Of a stretch of 64,000 nt of DNA, positions 10,850 to 20,882 are shown in pieces (the stretch's first letter is position 1; the number at the start of each line of letters is the position of its first letter). The position numbers were made by a program, and so were the translations under genes. The stretch covers positions 162,057,043 to 162,121,042 of the forward strand of contig CP136069.1 of assembly GCA_032622095.1 (NCBI GenBank), written 5' to 3'. The stretch comes from Siphonodentalium dalli. Lineage: Eukaryota > Mollusca > Scaphopoda > Gadilida > Siphonodentaliidae. The notes under the pieces are model-generated. The model did no database searches, was not told the origin of the DNA, and worked only from the letters and a program-made list of their open reading frames with translations.

Positions 10850-12136
10850 TGATTTTCTAATTTTTAACTCATTATTATATCGGCCATTTTGAATTGTCAT
10901 TTTAAGTCAGAAATAATTATTTGTCGAGTTGCCAACATTGTTTTTTTTTAAATCAGATTACAAATTAAATTTAGACACAACTGTCTAAACCATTTGAAGA
11001 ATATATTCCCGGCATACTTCACTTTCTGCCATTTAAGACCGTAATAATTTATAAAATTTGCGTTTTTTGTCATTGTTTGGGCATAAATGGGATTATATGT
11101 CAAACATGTTCACTTTAAATTACCACATATGTTCTGTGTATAGTGTCTCTTGTCACAATTCGTTCGAAAGTACGGAAATGCATAATATTCAAACGTCTTA
11201 GAACAACATATAACAGTAAAAGAAAATCTAGACTTTGTTCTGTCGGCGGCCATTTTGAATTGTCATTTTAGGTCAGAAATAATTATTTGTTGAGTTGCCA
11301 GCATTGTTTTTTTGGAATCAGATTACAAATTACATTTAGACACAACTGTCTAAACCATTTGAAGGATATATTTACGGCATACTTCACTTTCTGCCATTTA
11401 AGACCGCAATAATTTTTAATATTTGCGTTTTTTTTATCATTTTTGGGCATAAATGGGGTTAAATGTCAAACATTTTCACTTTAAATTATGTTCTGTGAAT
11501 AGTGTCTCTTGTCACAATTCGTTCGAAAGTACGGAAATACATAATATTCAAACGTCTTAGAACAACATATAACAGTAAACGAAAATCCAGACTTTGTTCT
11601 GATGGCGGCCATTTTGAATTGTCATTTTAGGTCAAAATATTTTTTTGTCGAGTTGCCAACATTGTTTTTTGGAATCAGATTACAAATTAAATTTAGACAC
11701 AACTGTCTAAACCATTTGAAGGATATATTTACGGCATACTTCACTTTCTGCCATTTAAGACCGCAATAATTTATAAAATTTGCGTTTTTTTAATCATTTT
11801 TGGGCATAAATGGGGTTAAATGTCAAACATGTTAACTTTAAATTACCACATATGTTCTCTGTATAGTGTATCCTGTCACAATTCGTTCGAAAGTACGGAA
11901 ATGCATAATATTCAAACGTCTTAGAACAACATATAACAGTAAAAGAAAATCTAGACTTTGTTCTGATGGCGGCCATTTTGAATTGTCATTTTGGGTCAGA
12001 AATAATCATTTGTCGACTTGCCAACATTGGTTTTTGAAATCAGCATAACAAAATACCATTAGAAACAATACTCAAAAGCTTCTGAAAGAAAAATGCCCGC
12101 ACCTTTTACTTTTATTCCATTTCGAACCTGACTATA
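10850..12136 (-). repeat. right arm: ~363-bp monomers, reverse orientation
   Basis: GGCCATTTTGAATTGTCATTT recurs near 10882, 11248, 11607 and 11970 (spacing about 366, 359 and 363). Between them every monomer carries TAGACACAACTGTCTAAACC, CTTTCTGCCATTTAAGACCG and ACAATTCGTTCGAAAGTACGG words. The arm is longer than the left one by about one and a half monomers. Copies differ by scattered substitutions and small indels. Confidence 0.85.
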
Positions 12137-13015
12137 TATATAGCTCACATTGTTGGGGTGATTGCCATTTTGTTTATTGTCCACCAATAAAGAAGTATTT
12201 ATTTATTTACTACTGCGCGTTCATCAGATTGTAATCATGTTTTAAATCATGCAGTTTTTGTGGTTGGTATTGACGTTTGTTTGTTTTTTCTTTATTTTTT
12301 ACTTTTTTATTATGATCAAAACATGAACATCATAAACACATTATTTCGCAAAAATAAAAGACGAGATTACATAGAGATGTATAAAACGACCTAGTGGATT
12401 ATAGACTAAGATTTTGAGGACATCTGGTTATCATATATCCATGGAGATACAGCAGTTGTTTTAAAGCAATGTCCAGGTGCTTTTCTGTTCTTGGTGGTCT
12501 TATTGATAATTATTATCAGTTTAAAAGAAGTTACAGGGCTAATAGGTACCACATACTGTTAAAATCCTCGTTACTGTATGTTCCGTGTTAATTAGTGGAT
12601 AGGCTGTTTCTGACAACAATGGTGTTCTACGACGAACACAGAATGTAAGGCGTTGTCATCGATATCAGAAGCGCGGTTGCAGTTTGCCAGCATGATTATT
12701 GAATCGCTATTGTTTAAACTCCTGTTAAAATTAAGAAACCAACATAGGTCCTATCCATAGATCGCACTCATTTATCTTATGAGTTGGATCGATAGCTGTC
12801 AAACGTTTGATATTTTAAATATATTTACAACTGAGTGTAGTTCAGTCCTTTTTTAAATGGAAATGTCCCAGTGAATTGTCGATTTTACTGTACTTCTTTC
12901 TTCGCGCCATAAGTCACGTCCAGCATGTGATCATCTAGTCAGTAAACGTTTATATATTGTCACTAACTGGGGCATCGTCTAGAGTGATGAGCATCTTGTC
13001 TTCGACGAAAGCATG
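12137..13015. other. no gene recognised
   Basis: AT-rich sequence without a domain-bearing frame, tandem structure or recognisable element end. A short TA run adjoins the foldback end near 12134-12142. Confidence 0.5.
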
Positions 13016-13086
13016 TATGGTATATGTATGTATGTATGTATGTATGTGTGTATGTGTGTATGTATGTATGCATGCATGGATGTATG
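13016..13086. repeat. (TATG)n microsatellite
   Basis: About 16 tetranucleotide steps of TATG/TGTG/CATG type. The minus-strand frame over it (HTHIHTYIHTY) is a microsatellite translation. Confidence 0.9.
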
Positions 13087-13145
13087 TAATATGGAAGTAA
13101 ATGCGCATTAGCCATGATGAAATAGTAGAGTGAGTGGTTTGGGTG

Positions 13146-13245
13146 GCTAGCCCGGGATTCTCGAAAGGGCCGAGAGGCACCTCTCCTTAATCCCTCATGT
13201 TTTTGCCTTTATTAGAGAACACACACAAAAAAAAAAAAGGAGCAT
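13146..13245 (-). mobile_element. LINE-type 3' tail fragment
   Basis: Read on the minus strand it gives a T-tract, then AATAAAGGCAAAAACATGAG, GGATTAAGGAGAGG, GCCTCTCGGCCC and CCCGGGCTAG. The same series of words follows the T-tract of the retroelement at 54300-54400 (forward). So this is a truncated copy of that tail in reverse orientation. No coding part is attached. Confidence 0.7.
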
Positions 13246-13689
13246 TTTTAGAAGTTTTTTGTCTAACGTTTCGGCCAGAGTTGCCATGATGAAATAAAGA
13301 ATATTTCGTCTTATATATCAGTGGTAAGTGACCACAGTTCATAGTGAACAAACTGAGTGATAACATATCAATGTTGAGTCATGAGTTTGTATATATAACC
13401 GCGATAGGGGAGAGGTTGCGATTGAAACAACAACAACCTCGCGACGGTACTCAACACTGCCGGGCAAGTGGGAACGAAACATACTCTTAAGTTGATATGG
13501 ACTATAACTGCGGCTCCTTAATTGTGTAACTGCTCGCTGCCGGATGAACGGGAATAACCCGCAAATATAACCCACCAGGCTCCCTGATTAATACACATTA
13601 AAAGTAAACAGCGGAGTATTTGAATTCACGGAACAAATCAAAAATCATAATTATGGCACAAACAAAATATACTCATAGTAACAGAGAGT

Positions 13690-13804
13690 GCCACATTTTC
13701 ACCACTCGTATTCTGGTTTTGACCACTCACAAAAAGGCTCGTGGTTAAAACCACAATTCCACTCGTGGTGAACATTTTATACTCGCGGCTAATATGGGTG
13801 TATT
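13690..13804. mobile_element. diverged copy of the 141-bp CACCACGAGTGG palindrome
   Basis: Carries TTTTCACCACTCGTA, GGTTTTGACCACTC, GTGGTTAAAACCACAATTCC, ACTCGTGGTGAA and GGCTAATATGGGTGTATT in the order seen at 30074-30214. The left terminus is lost. It is a decayed MITE copy. Confidence 0.7.
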
Positions 13805-13832
13805 CTATATGTTATCGATACAAGGCTGACTA

Positions 13833-14262
13833 TTAGCCTAACATATTTATGCTTGAAACATATACTATATCGATGGATCTGGTGGGGCGGCATATATTCA
13901 TGACGGTCTAATGTGCTATACGTATACGTTCGTTTACTTAAAGAACCACCATGTTTCTCCGTGATTGTATATTATATATGTGACATTCTTTTAGCGGTAT
14001 TTCGTGTCGAGAGTACGAACTGTCCGCGATAAAAATCAACAAACCTGACAAGGAATATTAGCCTAACAGATTTACGTTTGAAACATATACTATGTGGATG
14101 GATCTGGTGGGGCGGCATATATATGCAATGCGGTCTGATGTGCTACATGTACGTGCCTTTTCTAAATGAACCACCAGGTTTCGCCATGCGTGTGTGTATA
14201 TATATTATGTGACATTCTCTTATCGGTGTTTCGTGTCGAGAGTATGAACTGTCCTTGATAAA
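13833..14262 (+). repeat. ~232-bp local direct duplication
   Basis: TATTAGCCTAACA(T/G)ATTTA begins at about 13833 and 14065. GGATCTGGTGGGGCGGCATAT occurs at about 13873 and 14100, and TTTCGTGTCGAGAGTA at about 14000 and 14229. Two diverged copies, no coding signal. From 14263 to 14920 I see nothing further. Confidence 0.8.
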
Positions 14263-14924
14263 AAGCGGTCAAACTCTGATCATCATGTAAACCAATGGTC
14301 ACAAGCCTTTGGCAAACACGGATAACTCCTTTGTGTAATTTGCTTCCAAATTTGGTTATCATAAAATCCCGCTGAGACTCTCAATAATGCTCGCGTATAT
14401 TTGACAACTATGCGGCGACTAGCGCGCGATCTGATGGGAATTAAAGAGGCATTAAATCGCCATCATAATTCATCGATAACTGGTTAGGCGTCGGCCTGTT
14501 GCATTGTGGGATAGCTACGGTTTCCGGTCTTGACAATTAATACGTCTGGTGTAAGCTTTGTCCAAACAGATTCCATAGTTGTGGGTTATTGTGTGTGACC
14601 TGTGTAAATTCGAAGAGTGGGCAGCATTACGAAGGTTCGCATAAGTCACATTCGCGCGGCAATTTGATGTTGTTGAACACTGATTGAATTCTGACAGTCT
14701 TTGATACAAATGCCTGTATTTGCTTTGTCTTTGCTACAAAAAGCATGTATGTGCTTGACACATAATTACACAACCAAAAAAAGAACGTTTGATTGGCTGG
14801 TTAGTTGGATCGTTTTGGTCTTTCGTGTCGTATGCCGCCAGGCTATATATATACATGACATAGTCAGCCTATTGGTGGCGAAAATACCGAGGATATATAC
14901 ACTCTTAACATTATTTATTCCTGA

Positions 14925-15060
14925 CTGAATTTGATCAAAACCCAATGAATCTGATCAAAACCCATTGATTTTGGCTAATTGTTCTGGTTTTGATCAATAC
15001 CAATTGGTTTTGAGCCAATCGTTCTGGTTTTGATCAAGTTCATCTTGGTTTTGAATCGGC
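14925..15060. repeat. GGTTTTGATCAA-type short repeats
   Basis: GATCAAAACCCA and TGGTTTTGATCAA words alternate several times on both strands. A second cluster, interrupted by a T-tract, lies at 19975-20105. Confidence 0.65.
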
Positions 15061-15482
15061 GTTATTTGCGTTTGAATGTACCCTTCTCGGTTTGAAGAAA
15101 TCATTTGGTATTTCTACACGAAGAGCTTGAACATTCATATCCCGATTAGTTTACATATGCAAAGACCTATACAGAAAAGCTTTTATTGAAAAGAAGCCGA
15201 AACAACCAGGCAAGTTAAAACAATTACTTCTAAAATGAACGATATATACAGGCATTACGAACCTGATGTATTATATTCATTTTATGTATATTGAATTAAT
15301 TCTATTGTATCAGAACTTATATTATCATCCTTTTCAGATGCGTGCATGGTTCAGAGATGCCATCAGCTACATCTACGTATTTGACAACCTGACTGATGCG
15401 CGGATATTTCATTCGTGCAAGTGTATAATATAATCCGTCAGATACACGGAGCTGGAAATAGGACAGTTTAACCAAAGAAACA

Positions 15483-15600
15483 AAGCTACGCATATTTCAT
15501 GTTGTCCGTACGGGTGGATACACACATACATGTAATTTTTGTATGTAAAATCCATGTATTTTACATGGTCACACCAATCATTGATAGCATTAGTCGCCTG
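15483..15600 (-). repeat. dispersed repeat, reverse copy of 24254-24345
   Basis: The minus strand reads ATGATTGGTGTGAC, CATGGATTTTACATAC, an ATTACATG word and GTGTATCCACC. The plus strand at 24254-24345 has the same series, and a shorter match (GCGTGTATCCACC) lies near 17022. Family unknown. Confidence 0.55.
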
Positions 15601-15659
15601 CGCGCGATCGGACAATTTTAACAGGCGAGACAAGTGAGCAGTTATAAGCCAGTATCAAA

Positions 15660-17170
15660 CTAACTGCTATCAAGAAGTTTCAGGCCGGTCATAAATTATA
15701 TCATAGATGCCGAAATGAATAAATCCTGTCTGATATCTGTTGCTGTTTTTCTCGAGTTTTAATTCATTTCGAAAAGTGGATTTGAGTCCGTCGATTTTAT
15801 ACTTGATTTGTTTCTCGTCATTTCATGCTCATCCAAAATAAAAATAAAATGTGCAGAATTTTAAGCTCTTTTGGGGCGATTGTGATACACGAGTGTTTAA
15901 TGTCCCATTAACAATCCGATATGGTGCACTCGTGCCTTGAATAACAAGCATTGGAAAATTAAGACAGACAATACCGGTTCGTTGAGATTCCTCGGATAGT
16001 TTCAGAGCGAGCTCGTGTGATAATTGGGATTACCATGCAAACATCCATTACAGCGCCAAAAATTAATGCAGGTACAGCGTTGAAAGTAAAAAGAGTGACA
16101 CCCCCCCCCCCCCCCATTTTCACCCAGAATTTACATAAATGTATATGTTTCTCAAAAGGTTGAACAATTTCCTAACTGTCACAATTTTAGCTTGTACACG
16201 TTTGAATTATAACATTTTGGACCATAATCCATGATTGGGGGAGGGGCTGGTTCTCGAAAGCTTCGAATAACTAAGGGATTTAGTTGAATGTATCAGCCTG
16301 GATTATCTGGGCATGAATGTACAATATGTTTAACTTAAATATTCCATAGTTGTGAATTTTGCGTATACATATATAACACAAGAGAGGAAATGTGATGTAG
16401 TTGGGAACACGTAGGGCTGGACAACCCTTTTCTCCGAATGAAGACACACAGCAACATCACCTTCTGCACTCTCAAATTTAAAACTGTAACACTATGTTCA
16501 TAATTATATGAATAGCATAAATTGCTGAATATTATATCCATCACTCGTAGCAAACAGACACGACATAAATGACTGTCAACTAGAATATGTGTAAGTCAGG
16601 AGTGGCTTCGTGGCTTCATGGGTGGGGCGGGTGAGGACTCAGGGTGCTGCACGCCCCCACCCCACCCGTCGAGGAAATATGCAATGGTCAGTCCGGTAGC
16701 TTCCTGGATAATATACCCCCATGGTGGGGATCATAGCACCTGCGTTGGGGAAATCCTGCATGGGGCCATCACCTGTATACAAATCAAGAGAAGACTCACA
16801 GTGATTTAAACAGAAAGTCCAACATTTGGGTTATCGCGCGAATAATTATTTTAAGCGGCCTGACGACTTCGTTCAGTCAACGGCTCTCTGCACGTTCAGA
16901 GCTTGGCTCACTGTGGTCAAACATAGCCGCAATTATTGGGTTGTCAGCGGACACATATTACATGGTCTGTACGATCCATGTAAAACGCCAAATACACGAT
17001 AATTACAGAGATTACATGCATGCGTGTATCCACCCTTACTGTATGTAAGTAAGCATATTCTTCGAATTACATGGGCGTTAAAAGCTACAGAGAAAGAACG
17101 AGGGTGCCAAAATGCAAGGATGACGCTGAGATCACACCGGAGATGTTATAAGAAACAAACAGATCACGCT
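15660..17170. other. no gene recognised; C-tract at 16099-16115
   Basis: Non-coding, AT-rich apart from a C-tract near 16100 and a G/C-rich patch at 16620-16760. No domain-bearing frame and no clear repeat ends. Confidence 0.5.
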
Positions 17171-17760
17171 ACACTGTTAGAAATTACTGTCGGTTCGACG
17201 GTTTCGGGCCGTCATAATCGACGGTCCCATACCGTTTCATCAGTTTGACAGTGTTTTACCGTTATTTTATGTGCCCATGAAAATTGTCTAAATAAAATAT
17301 GTTCGTGTACTGTATGCACCAGTGTAATTCACAAGAGCTACAGAGTCAACAACAACACCGTAAACAATGAACTGACGCCACGCAGTGACGGATGATCATA
17401 TATCCACAATTCCAACTTTACAATTACACTGACCAATTCATCCTGTGTTCATCAATTTCCATTGAAACGTGTGGATATGAGACATTGTCATCATTCGCCA
17501 TGTTATCGTCAAGTTATTACGACAATTTACCTGGATTACACTATTCGTTGGATATTCTTATCAAACTATCTTTGGCTGACTCACTGATATTGATACCAAG
17601 TGGTTGTGATACCAGTATACAGTTTGATGCATCATGCTTTCAAATTTCATGGAAAATGTGCGATTACAGGAGAACATTATCGCCAAGTCATTGCGCACAG
17701 TTATTATGGGATCTGCTGTTGTCTTGAACGTTCCATTTCCAACTGGCTGTTATTGATATA

Positions 17761-18264
17761 CAGTACCAGTCAAAAGAAGTGGTATATTAAGCGCGCTATT
17801 TTCGCGCCCAATATCGCAATAATATTGCAAGTGGAAACTCTTATAAGCATGTCGCTTGTGATATTATTGCAATATTTTGCGCTTAATATCTCAATATTTT
17901 GCGCTTAATATTGCGTCATCTTGCGCTAAAAATTGTGACATTTAAATCAAATTATTGCTTCTTCTCTATTGTTTATTGTATAAATAGAGACAATGTTTTA
18001 GATATGTATATAATTATAGTTGTAAATGCTATATGTACACTATATGTACACTATATGCACAGTATTTATCTAATATAAATATAACACCATCGGGTCTGTA
18101 TGAAATTTAGCGCGCTTAGTATCGCAATAGTTTGCGTTCATAGTGCAATAATAAGCGCGACAGATTTTTGGAAGTGTGCTATAATCACGCCTTTTCTAAA
18201 TTAAGCTCGCTCGATATCGCAATAAAGGTGCGCCTAAAAATACCACTTCTTCTGACTGGTACTG
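17761..18264. mobile_element. Tc1/mariner-type MITE, nested
   Basis: Inverted ends CAGTACCAGTCAAAAGAAG on the left and CTTCTTCTGACTGGTACTG on the right are flanked by TA at 17759-17760 and 18265-18266. The CAGTACCAGTC start is a terminus I know from vertebrate Tc1/mariner MITEs. The interior is rich in GCGCTTAATATCGCAATA-like words on both sides, forming a second level of inverted repetition. It has no coding capacity and lies inside the CACTGTTAG element, so it inserted later. Confidence 0.82.
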
Positions 18265-18442
18265 TATTGTCATGATGTACGGATTCACCTGTTAAAACAA
18301 GAACTGTGTTTATAAGTGACTGGACAATTTCACGCCTTACATGTTACCAAAAAGTATGCCATTAAGATATTTTACTTTTACATGTACATACATTTGAGTT
18401 TTAACTGTGAAACATGTAGCTTTGTTCTTTTTATGGCTTAAA

Positions 18443-18812
18443 AGGGCATGCCGATTCATGTTTTAGAATGGTCGAAATTAGTATTACTCATAACTGAACA
18501 GTGATGGGTTGGCTTATCAGCTATTACTAGTATCGTTTTTTTATTTACACCCATATTTATACAGTAGTTACTAGTTAGTGAAAGGCGAACACATTACGCG
18601 TGCGCAGCCTTTTCCGGATTAAATTCTACGAGGCAGATAACAAGCTTGATCCTCTGCAAACTGCAAAGTTTCATAAGTATTGTCAATCACTTTAGGCATT
18701 GAGGATTTACATTTCATCAAAACTATGATCGTAACATATGAACTAAGATGTATTTTTCAGTTACGAATAATATTAGTTTCGACCATTCAAAAACATATGA
18801 ATCGTAATGCCT
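18443..18812. mobile_element. inverted-repeat element, nested
   Basis: The left arm (18445-18500) contains GATTCATGTTTTAGAATGG and TCGAAATTAGTATTACTCA. The right arm (18755-18812) is its reverse complement with a few changes (CGAATAATATTAGTTTCGAC, CCATTCAAAAACATATGAATC). About 260 bp of loop. Lies inside the 17172-19133 element. Confidence 0.65.
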
Positions 18813-19135
18813 ACCGGGAAATCATATTGTGACCATGGGAACCTGGCTAATTCTATGGTAAATTAGCAAATTAAGAGCAAAAAATTCGTGTTGACCCATG
18901 ACAAATACAATTGTTCTGACCTTTAATAGTTACGCTCTTGATATTAATTAAACGGTGCTGAACCGTAAAAAAATACATCGGTCTCACAGTTATTGGTTAC
19001 GGTCTGCCAGTTACTTAAACGGTTTTATACCGTGGAACATGATACGGTCTGACCGTATGTTTAACGGTCAAATGTTTGCAGCGATGTTGCGCGGTCTCAG
19101 ACCGTTAAAACGACGGTATTTTTTCTAACAGTGTA

Positions 19136-20200
19136 TTTAGCATTGTCTAATAATAATAAATAAAAATAATGACCAGTTTTATATAGCGATTAACCAATTA
19201 CTTGCTCTAACACGCTTGGTACAATATTACCCCAGTCATTTGTACAAGCCAACCAATGAACCGGCTGCAGCCATTGCAGGCGCTGCTCTAGTTTTATCAG
19301 AACATGCTCTGATACCCATCAGTATGACAAGCTGACTGGTACTCTTACAACGCATGAGTGATGCGAAGCCGACACAGTACGAGCGACTTTTCTCAAGGGT
19401 CACAACTTGGCGCGGTTTTTGAAACAGCGAGCAATCCGACAATTGCACGTCGAACAAAGCGGCCAAGCCACTGCTATGTGGAGACTCGATGACCGGCGAC
19501 GTGGTGTGAACCCATATCGACGTGTTTACAGCGAATACAAGTCTGACTGGACCACGCAGCTCCACTCAACTTGTGTGTTCGATGTTCATTTATAGGACAC
19601 GACAATTGTTCCGGGTTGGATAATTCTACATGTATAAAAGAGGCAATAGCACGATATTCACCATGAATGCCAAAACGGCACTTCTTGTTACTACGCTACA
19701 GAATTATAGATGCCGACTATCACGGGAAATTAATATGGACATCTATATTTTGGCGCTCGAATTTCATGTATTGAGTTATATATGATGTTAGCACGCGTCT
19801 GTTATTTTCCTTTCCTTGTTGGCATTTTTCAAGACAAATAAAATAAAAATGTATGCTGCTATATTCGCTTAGTATTGTTCATTTTGATATATGTAACTTT
19901 GAAACGAATATACTGGACAGGAAAGTGCGCTCAAGAAATCACTGGTCATCAAAACTAAATTTGGGTTTGAGCATTTTGTCCCAGATATGGACAATTGGTT
20001 TTGATCAAAACCATATCATAAAAACCATTTTTTTTTTTTTTTTTTTTTAGTATTTCCAGATATGGAAACCATTTGCTTTTGGTTTGACGATTAGTTTTGA
20101 GTCGCCATCTCCTCTTTATGTCACAAGGTTTAAAGATATTATGGACTTGATCGTGTGCGTGAATCCTATATGTTAGTATTCAGGCGTTATGCCAACCTTG
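19136..20200. other. no gene recognised; T-tract at 20029-20048
   Basis: Contains a 20-base T-tract and a cluster of GGTTTTGATCAA words (19975-20105). The 109-codon minus-strand frame at 19236-19565 shows no recognisable domain. Confidence 0.5.
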
Positions 20201-20645
20201 GTAATGTAGCATTCTTTTTAATGAATGAATGTTTATTGGATAATGTATATACACTGGACAAACATAAAAAATATAGTGCGATGTACATACAAAATCCGGG
20301 CGATGACGTGACCTAACTGGCCGTCTTCCCGTCGCCGCCCAGGCATCAATAGTAAGGCAAGTTGACTACACTGCTACTCCTAACGGGCTTAACGATGCAT
20401 CTTCACTTCTCTTAACGTGTGTGGGTGATTTAAGATGATTATTTACTACAGAATACTAGTATATAGTTATATACGATTGTTTGATTGAGTTGAGGAGTCG
20501 ACATGGTAAAACAATTCTTAATTGAATAATTCTTAACTGAACAAAGCCCATGGTTTAGACCCCGGAAGCTCCTGGCACGACAGTAACCCAGAGCGGCCGT
20601 CCCAGGGAAACATCGCGACCTGAACCTCCAGGAGTCCACCTGAGC

Positions 20646-20686
20646 GTCATGCATACACATATACATACATATACATATACATACAC

Positions 20687-20719
<33 letters not shown>

Positions 20720-20785
20720 TACATATACATATACATATACACATACGCGCACACACATGCATATACATATACAAACAGTCACACA
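20646..20785. repeat. (TATACA)n/(CATA)n microsatellite at a LINE 3' end
   Basis: TATACA/CATATA steps with a pure TA core near 20690-20708. It directly follows the 3' UTR of the minus-strand LINE, as expected for the short tandem tail that some CR1-superfamily LINEs leave. Confidence 0.85.
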
Positions 20786-20882
20786 TATATGAGATTAATT
20801 CTTAAATTAATAATTAAAATTACCATCGGTCAATGTGTAATTAAACAATATATTAATAATGTTCGTTGCATGTTAATAAAGA

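Larger units (their letters stand above)
8799..12136. mobile_element. 3.3-kb foldback transposon enclosing a PIN-like/CXC gene remnant
   Basis: The two ends are inverted copies: TAGTCAGGTTCGAAA on the left and TTCGAACCTGACTA on the right, both beside TA/TATA. Just inside lie GGTGCGGGCATTTTTCTTTC on the left (8841) and its reverse complement on the right (about 12090-12110). Arms are arrays of a ~363-bp monomer in opposite orientation. The centre (9555-10764) carries a broken protein gene. This architecture (long inverted arms built of tandem repeats plus an internal gene) matches a DNA transposon. The superfamily cannot be assigned from the termini; a TA duplication is likely but low in information because of the AT-rich flank. 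Confidence 0.75.
17172..19133. mobile_element. TIR element CACTGTTAGAAA, non-autonomous, with nested insertions
   Basis: The left end reads CACTGTTAGAAATTAC and the right end TTTTTTCTAACAGTG, each flanked by TA (17170-17171 and 19134-19135). Subterminal palindromic words of the ACGGTCTGACCGT type (CGGTNNNACCG) crowd both ends (17190-17260 and 18955-19110). Two other elements sit inside (17761-18264 and 18443-18812). No transposase is visible; the open frame at 17392-17727 has no recognisable domain. A CACTG terminus occurs in CACTA/EnSpm and Chapaev groups, but the TA flank leaves the superfamily open. Confidence 0.75.

Noticed and set aside
19236-19565. 109-codon minus-strand frame as a possible gene
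   Set aside because: No recognisable motif, no repeat of the frame elsewhere, and no start or splice context that stands out.
20439-20786. Minus-strand frames rich in C, I, Y, V and M over 20.4-20.8 kb
   Set aside because: They translate the TATACA microsatellite behind the LINE.
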